A stretch of DNA of 49,393 bases from CAZJGG01 sp964545475 (GTDB taxonomy: Bacteria; Bacillota; Clostridia; Lachnospirales; JAISER01). Positions within the stretch are counted from its first letter, which is position 1; each line of letters opens with the position of its first letter. The notes under the pieces are model-generated. The model was given only the letters and a program-made list of their open reading frames with translations, was not told the origin of the DNA and searched no databases. Shown in pieces: positions 23,836 to 33,177 of the stretch. Where the stretch lies: assembly GCA_964545475.1 (NCBI GenBank), contig CAZJGG010000017.1, forward strand, positions 1 through 49,393, given 5' to 3'. The position numbers were made by a program, and so were the translations under genes.

Positions 23836-25734
23836 ATGCCATTTTTACCTATTGATATAAAAGAGTTTAAAGAAATGTTTAAAACCGAAACCCCGGACTT
23901 TGTTGTGGTTACAGGGGATGCTTATGTAGATCACCCATCTTTTGGGGCGGCAATAATTTCAAGAGTTTTAGTAAAAGCAGGGTTTAGCGTTGGAATAATT
24001 GCTCAACCCGATTATAAAAAGGCGGAAAGCTTTGCTGTTTTCGGCGAGCCTAAGTTTGGGTTTTTAGTAACCTCCGGCAATATAGACTCTATGGTTAACA
24101 ATTATTCCGTTTCCAAGGCGAAACGCAAAAACGATATTTATTCCCCAGGGAATGTTTACGGAAGCCGCCCGGACAGAGCGGTTATTGTTTATTCCAATAA
24201 AATAAGGGAAATATATAAAAAAACTAACATTATTTTAGGGGGCATAGAAGCCAGTTTAAGGCGGCTTGCCCATTACGACTACTGGAGCGACAAAGTGCGC
24301 CGTTCCGTGATTTTGGACAGCTCGGCGGATTTACTAATTTACGGCATGGCGGAAAAACCGTTATTGGAAGTTGCAAATTTATTAAAACAAGGCGTTGCAA
24401 TTGCTGATATTACAGAAGTTAACGGCACGGTATATAAGGCTAGAGAGGTTGAATTACCCAATTGTATTGAACTTCCGGGATATAACGAAATTACAAAAGA
24501 CAGAAACGCTTATGCCAAAAGCTTTGCCATACAATATAAAAACAGCGGCTTTGGAAGCTCCAAAGCTCTTGCAGAACGATATAACGAGGGAATTGTTGTT
24601 CAAAACCCACCTACACCCCCAATGACAACAAAAGAGCTTGACGCCGTGTTCGCAATGCCGTTTATGGGAACATACCACCCCATTTACGAAGAGCAAGGTG
24701 GAGTTCCTGCTATAAACGAGGTTAAATTCAGCCTTATTTCCAGCCGTGGCTGTTTCGGTGGGTGTAGCTTTTGCGCCCTAAATTTCCATCAAGGAAGAGT
24801 AATACAATCACGAAGTCATAAGTCGTTAATTCAGGAAGCAACGGCGTTAACATTTCTGCCGGATTTTAAAGGCTACATCCACGACGTTGGAGGACCAACA
24901 GCCAACTTTTACAGCACCACGTGTCAAAAATCAACACAACATGGCGCTTGTACAGATAAACGCTGTTTATTTCCTAACCCATGTAAAAACTTAACAGTAA
25001 GCCATAAAGATTATTTAAGCCTTTTAAAGAAATTACGAGAAATTGAGGGAGTTAAAAAAGTTTTTATACGCTCCGGGCTTAGATATGACTATATAATTTA
25101 CGACAAAGATGAAAGCTTTTTAAACGAGCTTTGCAAACATCACGTAAGTGGTCAGCTAAAAGTTGCCCCAGAGCATATATCAAATAAAGTCCTTGAAAAA
25201 ATGGGCAAACCACCAAAAGAGGTTTACGAAAGGTTTGTAAAGAGGTATAATCATACAAATGAAAAGCTTAATAAAAAGCAGTATTTAGTGCCTTATTTAA
25301 TGTCTAGCCACCCCGGAAGTGATTTACACGCCGCAATTGACCTTGCAGAATATTTGCGGGATAATCATATATCCCCCCAACAGGTTCAGGACTTTTACCC
25401 AACGCCGGGAACGCTTTCAACAGCAATGTATTACACCGGTTTAGACCCTTTAACAGGAGAAAGCGTATATGTTCCTAAAAGCCCGAAAGAAAAAGCAATG
25501 CAAAGGGCGTTAATACAATACAGTCTCCCTCAAAACGAAAGGCTTGTTAAAGAAGCTCTTAAAAAAGCAGACAGAGAAGATTTGATAGGTTTTGACAAAA
25601 AATGCCTTATAAAACCAAGGATTATTAAGCATAAACCTGTTACATCAGCTAAACAAAGCAATACCAATAGCAATAGCAATAATAAAAAAAAGGCAAAACC
25701 ATCTACAAATAAAAAAGCGAGGTATAAAAAATGA
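23836..25734 (+). CDS. YgiQ-family radical SAM protein
   Basis: The 632-residue protein matches the YgiQ family. It has an N-terminal extension with DAYVDHPSFGAAIISRVL, a central radical SAM domain with the iron-sulfur motif CFGGCSFC (CxxxCxxC, about 308-315) and a conserved C-terminal region containing QVQDFYPTPGTLSTAMYYTG. The reaction is unknown. The last 30 or so residues are Asn/Ser/Lys-rich (SNTNSNSNNKKK), a low-complexity basic tail. It overlaps thrC by four bases (ATGA), so translation is coupled. Confidence 0.92.
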   Translation: MPFLPIDIKEFKEMFKTETPDFVVVTGDAYVDHPSFGAAIISRVLVKAGFSVGIIAQPDYKKAESFAVFGEPKFGFLVTSGNIDSMVNNYSVSKAKRKNDIYSPGNVYGSRPDRAVIVYSNKIREIYKKTNIILGGIEASLRRLAHYDYWSDKVRRSVILDSSADLLIYGMAEKPLLEVANLLKQGVAIADITEVNGTVYKAREVELPNCIELPGYNEITKDRNAYAKSFAIQYKNSGFGSSKALAERYNEGIVVQNPPTPPMTTKELDAVFAMPFMGTYHPIYEEQGGVPAINEVKFSLISSRGCFGGCSFCALNFHQGRVIQSRSHKSLIQEATALTFLPDFKGYIHDVGGPTANFYSTTCQKSTQHGACTDKRCLFPNPCKNLTVSHKDYLSLLKKLREIEGVKKVFIRSGLRYDYIIYDKDESFLNELCKHHVSGQLKVAPEHISNKVLEKMGKPPKEVYERFVKRYNHTNEKLNKKQYLVPYLMSSHPGSDLHAAIDLAEYLRDNHISPQQVQDFYPTPGTLSTAMYYTGLDPLTGESVYVPKSPKEKAMQRALIQYSLPQNERLVKEALKKADREDLIGFDKKCLIKPRIIKHKPVTSAKQSNTNSNSNNKKKAKPSTNKKARYKK

Positions 25735-27203
25735 GTGAAAGCGAAAATATTTTTTACGTCAGCACAAGGGGAATGGGTGAAAGATTAACCGCTGGGCAAG
25801 CCATTTTAAAAGGCATATCAGATGACGGCGGTTTGTTTGTTCCGGAAAAAATCCCCGGGCTTAAAACGCCTTTAAAGGATTTAATTAACCTTGATTACAG
25901 GCAGTTGGCAACGGAAATTTTCAAGCATTTTCTTACGGATTTTACCGATGATGAAATTATAAACTGCGTTAACAACGCATATGACCATAAATTTGATTGC
26001 CCGGAAATTGCCCCCCTTGTTTCTAAAGGCGGATATAACTTTTTAGAGCTTTTTCATGGTAAGACATGCGCTTTTAAAGACATGGCTCTTTCCATACTTC
26101 CTTATTTTATGAAAACAGCCGCTTTAAAAAACGGCATGGACAAAAAAATAATAATTTTGGTTTCCACCAGCGGAGATACAGGAAAAGCCGCTCTTGAAGC
26201 CTTTGCAAACGTTCCCGGAACAGGAATATTTGTAATGTACCCTCATGGCAAAGTTTCTAAAATTCAGCAGCTGCAAATGGAAACCCAAGAGGGGGATAAC
26301 ACTTTCGTTTTAGGCATTAACGGCAACTTTGACGACTGCCAAACTACAATGAAAAAAATACTTACAGACCATAGTGTTAAACAGTTTTTAATCAGTCATA
26401 ACGCTGTTTTTTCTTCGGCAAATTCAATAAACTTCGGCAGGCTTTTGCCCCAGGTTGTTTATTATTTTTACGCCTACGGGCAAATGGTACATAACGGAGA
26501 AATAAAGCTTGGAGAAAGTCTAAATTTTACCGTGCCAACAGGAAATTTTGGAAACATTCTTGCCGGGTATTACGCAAAAGTTATGGGGCTTCCTATTAAC
26601 AAGCTTATTTGCGCTTCAAACGTTAACAAAGTTTTAACAGACTTTTTCCAAAAAGGGGAATACGATAAAAACCGTCCCTTTAAAACAACAATTTCACCAT
26701 CTATGGATATATTAATTTCCAGTAATTTAGAAAGATTATTATATCATTTAGGCTTTAACACATTTGAAAAAATGAATGAGCTAAAACAAAACGGAAAATA
26801 TAACGTTGACTTAAGCAAAACCGGGGAATTTTTCGGGGAATGTGCTTTGGAAGAAGAAACTCTTGAAGCCATTGCAGAAGTATTTGAAAAAGGTTATTTA
26901 ATGGATACTCACACGGCAGTGGCTTGTTCTTGTTATAATAAATATCTGGAGCAAACAGGGGATAATACTAAAAATGTTATTATTTCTACCGCAAGCCCCT
27001 TTAAATTTGCCGGAAGCGTATTAAAAGGCTTAAATATAGGCTATAATGATGATATTGAAGCACTTAAAATACTATCGGAAAAAAGCAGTTGTGAAATACC
27101 AAAAAATATATTGGATGTACTTAAAAAGCCTGTTTTACACAGCAATATTAGTGATAAAGGCGAAGCTATACAATTTCTGGAAAAATTTATAAATACGTAT
27201 TAA
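25731..27203 (+). CDS. thrC: Threonine synthase
   Basis: ThrC converts O-phosphohomoserine to threonine using pyridoxal phosphate. The 490-residue length and the N-terminal YVSTRGMG fit the long, plant/E. coli-like class of bacterial ThrC. The PLP lysine is in HGKTCAFKDMALS, with the phosphate-binding STSGDTGKAALEAF and an NFGRLLPQ/PTGNFGN pair later. No other threonine-pathway gene is adjacent. It is the last gene of the run that starts with the methyltransferase. Confidence 0.95.
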   Translation: MSESENIFYVSTRGMGERLTAGQAILKGISDDGGLFVPEKIPGLKTPLKDLINLDYRQLATEIFKHFLTDFTDDEIINCVNNAYDHKFDCPEIAPLVSKGGYNFLELFHGKTCAFKDMALSILPYFMKTAALKNGMDKKIIILVSTSGDTGKAALEAFANVPGTGIFVMYPHGKVSKIQQLQMETQEGDNTFVLGINGNFDDCQTTMKKILTDHSVKQFLISHNAVFSSANSINFGRLLPQVVYYFYAYGQMVHNGEIKLGESLNFTVPTGNFGNILAGYYAKVMGLPINKLICASNVNKVLTDFFQKGEYDKNRPFKTTISPSMDILISSNLERLLYHLGFNTFEKMNELKQNGKYNVDLSKTGEFFGECALEEETLEAIAEVFEKGYLMDTHTAVACSCYNKYLEQTGDNTKNVIISTASPFKFAGSVLKGLNIGYNDDIEALKILSEKSSCEIPKNILDVLKKPVLHSNISDKGEAIQFLEKFINTY

Positions 27204-27301
27204 AATTTTGTTAAATTTATGTATTATGACTTTTCATTTTTGTTAAAATAGTATAGAATAAAACTAGGGTTACAGCAACAAATAAGAAGGGAGTTGAGAT
27301 A

Positions 27302-28393
27302 ATGGTCTCAAATCAAATATTACAAGCTACAATAGACGGGCTTAAAAACATTACGAGAAAAGATTTATGCGTGCTTGAAAGAGAAGGCAAAGTTATTGCA
27401 TCCACAATGGAAAATATGATGAATCAAACAATAGAGGGTATAGAGAACTTTGTTTTATCTCAAGCGGAAAGTCAGCTTGTAACAGGTCAGCACTATTTTA
27501 AGGTTTTTGATAACGGCGTTACTGAATACATCATCACTATTAACGGAGAAGACGACGAATCTTACCGCATTGGCAAAATTGCCGCATTTCAAGTTCACAA
27601 CCTATTAATAGCGTACAAAGAAAGATACGACAAAGATAATTTTATTAAAAACTTACTTTTAGACAATTTACTTTTAGTAGACATTTATGGTCGTGCTAAA
27701 AAACTTCATATTGAAAACAACGTGCGCCGTGTTGTCATTTTAGTGGAGACTGATATTGACAAAGACTTAAATTCCGTTGAAATTGTAAGAAACATTTTCC
27801 CGGCAAAACTTAAAGACTTTGTTACAGCCGTTGACGAGAAAAACATTATTTTAGTTAAAGAACTGCGGGATAAAGACACTACCTCTGATATTGAAAAAAT
27901 CGCAAAAGTTATATACGACACTTTAACAGCAGAAACAATGAGCAAAGTTTATATCGCTATGGGTACTGTTGTAACAGACCTTAAAAACGTGTCTGCTTCC
28001 TATAAAGAGGCAAAAATGGCCCTTGAAGTTGGTAAAATTTTCGAGCCGGACAAATATATTGTAAACTATGAACAGCTTGGTATCGGCAGGCTTATTTACC
28101 AGTTGCCGGAATCTTTATGTAAAATGTTTTTAAACGAGGTTCTCCACGGCATTTCCACAGACCAGTTTGACGACGAAATTTTAACGACTGTTAACAAATT
28201 CTTTGAAAATAACCTTAACGTTTCCGAAACCTCTCGCCAGCTCTATATCCACAGAAATACGCTGGTTTACAGGCTGGACAAACTGCAAAAAATTACCGGG
28301 CTTGATTTAAGAAGCTTCGACGATGCAATTATTTTCAAAATCACTTTAATGGTTAGCAAATATATGGCTTATACAGAAAGCTTTAATTATTGA
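27302..28393 (+). CDS. CdaR/PucR-type transcriptional regulator
   Basis: The 363-residue protein resembles carbohydrate-diacid regulators. The N-terminal sugar-diacid-recognition-like domain (about 1-135) precedes a GGDEF-like linker domain (about 145-285) and a C-terminal PucR-type helix-turn-helix (about 300-360: NVSETSRQLYIHRNTLVYRLDKLQKITGLDLR). The start ATG follows AAGGGAG. It stands alone, ending at a strong terminator. Glycerate/sugar-acid control is typical for the family; the target here cannot be identified. Confidence 0.85.
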   Translation: MVSNQILQATIDGLKNITRKDLCVLEREGKVIASTMENMMNQTIEGIENFVLSQAESQLVTGQHYFKVFDNGVTEYIITINGEDDESYRIGKIAAFQVHNLLIAYKERYDKDNFIKNLLLDNLLLVDIYGRAKKLHIENNVRRVVILVETDIDKDLNSVEIVRNIFPAKLKDFVTAVDEKNIILVKELRDKDTTSDIEKIAKVIYDTLTAETMSKVYIAMGTVVTDLKNVSASYKEAKMALEVGKIFEPDKYIVNYEQLGIGRLIYQLPESLCKMFLNEVLHGISTDQFDDEILTTVNKFFENNLNVSETSRQLYIHRNTLVYRLDKLQKITGLDLRSFDDAIIFKITLMVSKYMAYTESFNY

Positions 28394-28414
28394 TTTTAAA
28401 ATGCAAATAAAAAG

Positions 28415-28449
28415 GGGCTGCCTTGCTTCATTACTAAGCAAGGCAGCCC
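28415..28449. terminator. Bidirectional terminator, CdaR-like / His-rich genes
   Basis: A perfect 14-bp stem, GGGCTGCCTTGCTT with AAGCAAGGCAGCCC, around a seven-base loop. It separates the convergent regulator (stop 28393) and His-rich gene (stop 28461). Confidence 0.95.
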
Positions 28450-28460
28450 TTAATTATCTT

Positions 28461-28769
28461 TTAATGTTGGTGGTGGTCATGACTATGGTCGTGGTCATGA
28501 TGATGGTCATGGTCATGATGATGGTCATGGTCATGACTATGGTCGTGGTGGTGGTTATGGCTATGTTCTTCAGCAATTGCATCACTTTGGTTACGGACAT
28601 AATCATTTAATGCATCCCAAAAATATATATATGCTTTCAAATATTCGTCTGCAATTAATTTTAAATCTTTGCTGTTTGTTAAAATTGTGCCGGAAATGCA
28701 TTGCATTGCTAAATCATGAGCACGTTGAGCATTTGATAAAACCGGCGTTGAGTTATTTGTATCACACAT
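28461..28769 (-). CDS. Small protein with His/Asp-rich metal-binding tail
   Basis: The 102-residue protein has a helical N-terminal part (about 1-65) and a tail with about 21 His in the last 34 residues, mostly as HHHDHDH units. Such tails bind nickel, zinc or cobalt in storage proteins and metallochaperones (established for other His-rich proteins); the metal here is not known. The tail DNA is a short-period repeat that could expand or contract. GGGGGG precedes the ATG with good spacing. No metal-enzyme genes are near; the neighbour on the other side is oriC. The N-terminal region is not a family I recognise. Confidence 0.75.
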   Translation of the reverse strand: MCDTNNSTPVLSNAQRAHDLAMQCISGTILTNSKDLKLIADEYLKAYIYFWDALNDYVRNQSDAIAEEHSHNHHHDHSHDHDHHHDHDHHHDHDHSHDHHQH

Positions 28770-28799
28770 AGGTAGACCCCCCTAAAATTATATGTTATA

Positions 28800-29201
28800 A
28801 AGTTAGGTTATCATAATTCAAAATGCATGTCAACTATAAAGATTTGGAGTATTTTGCCCATTAATGAATAAGTATTTCCAAGTTATAAATTGTTCATTAT
28901 TGGTTATATCCTTGTCTATTTTTTATATTGCTAAATAACGTATTTTTTGGTAGAATAGAAAGGATAATTAACCACATAATTGTTTAATTTATAATTAATA
29001 TCTTTTTAATTACAGCAATATTTTAAAACATTTACAGGTGTGGATATTTAAGTATAAGTGAGCTACTTTTCCAAAAGTTATACACATTTTGTTGATAACA
29101 CTTGGTATAACTACATGTTTTTATACTTTTTATAGATATTTTAGACTAAATTTCTGTGGATAACTTTATCCGTAGCTTATATGGTAGTGGAGGATTCTTT
29201 T
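28800..29201. other. oriC, part 1: DnaA-box region upstream of dnaA
   Basis: This 400-base, very AT-rich stretch holds no gene. DnaA-box-like sites are TGTGGATAT (29039), TTATACACA (29078), TGTTGATAA (29090) and TGTGGATAA (29155, exact consensus), with further partial matches near 29166. AT-only runs around 28970..29035 are candidate unwinding sequence. Together with the second cluster after dnaA this forms a bipartite origin as in Bacillus. It also contains the dnaA promoter, not resolved here. Confidence 0.85.
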
Positions 29202-30524
29202 ATGAGGCAAGAAATTTTAAAAGCCTGGGACGATGCATTGGCGTTAATGGAGCAAAGCTTTTCGGAGGTGGTTTTTGACACCTGCATTAAAAAGCTTCAG
29301 CCTTTTTATGTTGACGACAAGGAATTTGTTTTGCGCACGGACATGGACTTTTTTAAAGTAACAATAGAACAAAGACATTTATATAAAATAACGTCTATTA
29401 TCCGGGCGGTTACTGAACATGATTATACCGTTAAAATAATTTCCCCGGAAGATTTTACAGACAAGCCCTTAGTTGAGGCAAGTAAGGAAAAGATAATAAA
29501 ACAAAGCAATTTAAGAAACAAATACATATTTGAATCCTTTGTACGAGGCAAAAGCAACGAGCTTGCATATGCCGCTGCTGTTGCAGTTTCGGAAGCCCCG
29601 GGTACAACCACATACAACCCCCTGTTTATTTACGGCGGTGTTGGTCTTGGTAAAACCCACTTAATGCACTCTATCGGCAATTATATTTTAGACGAAAACG
29701 TTAACACAAAGGTGCTTTACACAACAAGCGAAACATTTACAAACGAACTTATTGCTTCCATAAGAGAGAGAAAAAATCAGGAATTTAGAAATAAATATCG
29801 TGAAATAGATGTTTTGCTTATAGACGACATTCAATTCATTTCCGAAAAAGAGGGAACTCAGGAAGAATTTTTCCACACTTTTAACGCACTTTATAACGCC
29901 AGCAAGCAAATTGTTATTACAAGCGATAAACCCCCAAAAGAAATGAAATCTTTAGAAGACAGGCTTCGTTCCCGGTTTGCCTGCGGTCTTATTGTTGATA
30001 TTACTTTGCCGGATTTTGAGACAAGAACGGCAATTTTAGAGAAAAAGGCAGAATTTGACCATCTGGACATTTCAAAGGACGTTTTAAAGTTTGTTGCCAA
30101 AAGCGTAGTTTCTAACATTAGAGATTTAGAGGGTGCTTTAAACAAAGTTGCGGCTTACGCCAAGCTTTCTATAACAGGCATTACAATAGACCTTGCTGAA
30201 AAAGCCTTAAAAGATATTATTAATGAAAAAGAAAATAAGAAAATTACAGTTGATTATATTATAGAAGTTGTTTCGGAGCATTACGGCGTTTCATTAGAAG
30301 AAGTTAAAAGCAAAAAAAGAACTCAAAAAATTGCTTATCCCCGTCAGGTTGCCATGTATTTGGCAAGAAAAATGCTAAACCTTTCCTTGCCTCAGCTTGG
30401 AGAGGTTTTCCGCCGAGACCATTCTACAATAAGCCATGGCTGCGAAAAAGTTACATACGACATTGAAAACGACGAAGAATTTAGAGCGGAGCTTATTGAG
30501 CTTGAAGAAAGAATCCGCTCATAA
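29202..30524 (+). CDS. dnaA: Chromosomal replication initiator DnaA
   Basis: DnaA binds DnaA boxes, forms an ATP-dependent filament and opens the origin. The start is ATG 29202, with TGGAGGA upstream, giving 440 residues; the GTG-like upstream frame adds seven. Domain I (1-90) precedes the AAA+ domain with Walker A GGVGLGKTHL and Walker B VLLIDDIQF, and domain IV ends with the DnaA signature FRRDHSTISHGCEKV. Length and order are normal. It is flanked by DnaA boxes on both sides, so it is probably autoregulated. Confidence 0.98.
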   Translation: MRQEILKAWDDALALMEQSFSEVVFDTCIKKLQPFYVDDKEFVLRTDMDFFKVTIEQRHLYKITSIIRAVTEHDYTVKIISPEDFTDKPLVEASKEKIIKQSNLRNKYIFESFVRGKSNELAYAAAVAVSEAPGTTTYNPLFIYGGVGLGKTHLMHSIGNYILDENVNTKVLYTTSETFTNELIASIRERKNQEFRNKYREIDVLLIDDIQFISEKEGTQEEFFHTFNALYNASKQIVITSDKPPKEMKSLEDRLRSRFACGLIVDITLPDFETRTAILEKKAEFDHLDISKDVLKFVAKSVVSNIRDLEGALNKVAAYAKLSITGITIDLAEKALKDIINEKENKKITVDYIIEVVSEHYGVSLEEVKSKKRTQKIAYPRQVAMYLARKMLNLSLPQLGEVFRRDHSTISHGCEKVTYDIENDEEFRAELIELEERIRS

Positions 30525-30791
30525 AATTTTGATATACACTAAGAGCCGGTTCAAAGTAGTATAACATTGTGGAAAACATTTTTATAAGTTTTGAAAACTA
30601 AACAAGCTGTGTATAGTTTGGATAAGTCATATTGTTTTAAAAAGTTATCCACACGGTTTTAAATTCAAATTTTTGTTTAATTCATAGGGTTTTTCAGGCT
30701 TATCCAATTATCAAAAGCCCTTACTACTACGGCTACTAAAAATAATTATATATATATACTATTGCTTTGAATAACATGAAGAGGGATAAAC
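30525..30791. other. oriC, part 2: DnaA-box cluster between dnaA and dnaN
   Basis: DnaA-box-like sites are TGTGGAAAA (30568), TGTGTATAG (30608), TTTGGATAA (30617), TTATCCACA (30645, exact consensus) and TTATCCAAT (30700). An AT tract with repeated TATA (about 30746..30760) precedes dnaN and could be the unwinding element. The first bases (30542..30558) also resemble the first 17 bases of the MITE-like element, but the match is too short to call. Confidence 0.85.
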
Positions 30792-31931
30792 ATGGAAATC
30801 AAAATATTAAAAAGCGTACTCCTAGAGAAGCTCCAGATAGTGCTTAAGGCGGTTTCCGCCAAGTCTACAGTGCCTATCCTCGAATGTGTGCTTCTAAACG
30901 CCGTTAAAGAAATCGACCAAGGAACGGAATATTTACGCCTTAGAAGTTATGATAATGAAATGGGCATTGAAACAAAAAATATATCATGTGATATTATTGA
31001 ACCGGGAGCAATTGCATTAGATGCAAAAATGTTTCTTGAAATTATTAGGCATTTACCAGAGGGAACTGTATCTATTAGTTCTGACAGCAAAAACGTTACT
31101 ATTATTAAATGCCAAAAATCAGAGTTTAAAATTTTAGGGCAATTCGGAGACGAATTTCCTCAATTACCTGTAGTTAATAAAAATAAGTCTTATAGAATTG
31201 ATGAAACCATTCTTAAAGACATGGTTAAACGCACGATTTTTTCTGTTTCATTAGACGAACAACGCCCTGCAATGATGGGTGAACTAATAGAAATAAATAA
31301 TAACGAACTAAGAGTAGTTGCAGTAGACGGATTTAGAGTTTCATACTGTTACCAGGATTTACCATTTAAAATGGAATATGACGAAGATATGAGCGTAATT
31401 ATTCCGGCAAAAACACTTTCTGAAATATGTAAAATTTCTGCAGATACAAACGGAGAGTTAACTCTCTTTTTAGATGATAGCTTTGCCCTTTTTGAATTTG
31501 ATTCGTTCCTGCTTGTTTCAAGAGTTATTAACGGGGAATTTATTAAATATGAGCCTTATTTTATTACAGAGTCTCAAACAGTGCTTACAGTAAGAAGGCA
31601 AATTCTTATTGGTGCAATTGAAAGAGCTACTCTAATTTCCTATAAGGACAGCACAAAGAAAAACCCAGTAAAACTTCAAATAAAAGATAACGTTGTAACA
31701 ATATCATCAAACGCAGAAAACGGAACAGTTTTTGACGAACTAGACGCAGAAGTTGACGGAAGTGACATTGAAATTGCTTTTAACCCTAGATTTTTGTTAG
31801 ATGCTTTAAAGGCTTTAGACGAAGACACTATTTTAGTTAATTTTACAACAAATTTAAGCCCATGTATTATTAAAGGGGCTGAAAGTGATTATTATAAATA
31901 TTTAGTTCTGCCTTTAAGGGTTTTTAATTAA
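30792..31931 (+). CDS. dnaN: DNA polymerase III sliding clamp (beta subunit)
   Basis: The clamp encircles DNA and holds polymerases and other enzymes on it. The 379-residue protein has the three repeated clamp domains. Recognisable pieces are AVSAKSTVPILECVLLNA at the N-terminus, DEQRPAMMGELIEINNNELRVVAVDGFRVSYC in the middle and KYLVLPLRVFN at the end, near the partner-binding pocket. GAGGGAT precedes the ATG. It follows dnaA and oriC part 2 and probably shares the dnaA transcript. Confidence 0.97.
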   Translation: MEIKILKSVLLEKLQIVLKAVSAKSTVPILECVLLNAVKEIDQGTEYLRLRSYDNEMGIETKNISCDIIEPGAIALDAKMFLEIIRHLPEGTVSISSDSKNVTIIKCQKSEFKILGQFGDEFPQLPVVNKNKSYRIDETILKDMVKRTIFSVSLDEQRPAMMGELIEINNNELRVVAVDGFRVSYCYQDLPFKMEYDEDMSVIIPAKTLSEICKISADTNGELTLFLDDSFALFEFDSFLLVSRVINGEFIKYEPYFITESQTVLTVRRQILIGAIERATLISYKDSTKKNPVKLQIKDNVVTISSNAENGTVFDELDAEVDGSDIEIAFNPRFLLDALKALDEDTILVNFTTNLSPCIIKGAESDYYKYLVLPLRVFN

Positions 31932-32016
31932 TAAGATAGGGTTTTATTAGTAGAACAAGGTTTTTAATTACATAATATTGGTAATACTATAGATAAAATA
32001 TAAAGGAATTCTCTTA

Positions 32017-33126
32017 ATGATTATTCATGGGCTGTCCTTAAAAAATTACAGAAATTTCAGCTTTTTAGACCTTTATTTAAACAACGGCGTAAACATTTTT
32101 TACGGCGGAAACGCACAGGGCAAAACAAACCTTTTAGAAGCAGTTTATTTCTGCTCCACAGGGCATACCCAGCGGACAAACAACCATAAAGATTTAATTA
32201 GTTTTGACGAAAACGAAGCCCATATTAAGCTGTTAACCCGGTACGGAACAGAAGATTTAAATTTTTCTAACGACTATTACGTTGATAAAATTAATATACA
32301 TTTAAAGAGGGAACAGGCCAAAGGCATAGCCGTTAACGGCGTGCCTATAAGAAAGCTTAGCCAGCTTTTTGGTAGGTTGTTAACAGTTATATTTTCCCCG
32401 GAGGATTTATCTCTTGTAAAAGCAGGGCCTTCCGAACGCCGGAAGTATATGGATATGGAGCTTTGCCAAATAAGCCCTGTTTATTGCCACCACATTCAGG
32501 AATATTACCGGGTTTTAAAACAAAGAAACAATTTGCTTAAAAACATTAGACACGGCAAGATGGATAAAGACACCCTTTTTGTTTGGGATGAACAGCTAAT
32601 TCAAAACGGAATTAAAATAATTCAAGAACGCAAACTTTTTATGGAAAGAATTAACATTTTTGCCGGAGATACACATAACGCAATAACAAACGGCAATGAG
32701 GCATTATCAATTCTTTATAAGCCTAACACAGAGCCGGAAGACTTTGCCGAAAAGCTTAATAAAAACTATGAAAGGGATTTATCCCTGCAAACAACCCATA
32801 CGGGCATACACCGGGACGACCTTATCTTTATGATAAACGGCGTAGACACAAGGCTTTACGGCTCACAAGGCCAAAAAAGAACGGCCTCCTTATCCGCTAA
32901 GCTTGCGGAAATTGAGCTTATAAAAGAAAAAACCGGGCATTACCCCGTGTTGCTTTTAGACGATGTTCTTTCGGAGCTAGATGATAAAAGGCAAAAATAT
33001 TTACTTAAAAACCTACATGAATATCAATCAATTATTACATGCACAGGTCTGAATACATTTATAGACAATTTGTCAACTGATTATAAAGTATTTAAAATTG
33101 AAAATGGAAATGTTAGCGATTACTGA
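32017..33126 (+). CDS. recF: DNA replication and repair protein RecF
   Basis: RecF is an SMC-like ATPase that loads RecA at gaps. The 369-residue protein has Walker A GGNAQGKTNLLEA (about 31-43), a YGSQGQKRTASLSAKLAEIEL signature and Walker B VLLLDDVLSELD. The 85-base gap after dnaN holds no S4-domain yaaA gene, which often lies here in other Firmicutes. The gene continues the dnaA-dnaN-recF-gyrBA run on the same strand. Confidence 0.96.
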   Translation: MIIHGLSLKNYRNFSFLDLYLNNGVNIFYGGNAQGKTNLLEAVYFCSTGHTQRTNNHKDLISFDENEAHIKLLTRYGTEDLNFSNDYYVDKINIHLKREQAKGIAVNGVPIRKLSQLFGRLLTVIFSPEDLSLVKAGPSERRKYMDMELCQISPVYCHHIQEYYRVLKQRNNLLKNIRHGKMDKDTLFVWDEQLIQNGIKIIQERKLFMERINIFAGDTHNAITNGNEALSILYKPNTEPEDFAEKLNKNYERDLSLQTTHTGIHRDDLIFMINGVDTRLYGSQGQKRTASLSAKLAEIELIKEKTGHYPVLLLDDVLSELDDKRQKYLLKNLHEYQSIITCTGLNTFIDNLSTDYKVFKIENGNVSDY

Positions 33127-33177
33127 TAGATATATTTAATCAGTAATTACGATAGATTAACTGGGAGTTGTTGGTAC

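Noticed and set aside
28401..28610. Plus-strand frame rich in Met/Val
   Set aside because: It is the antisense of the His-rich tail and the terminator; its composition is the shadow of repeated His/Asp codons, with no ribosome site.
30542..30558. Fourth MITE copy in oriC
   Set aside because: Only about 17 bases resemble the MITE end (AGAGCCGGTTCAAAGTA) with no second terminal repeat.
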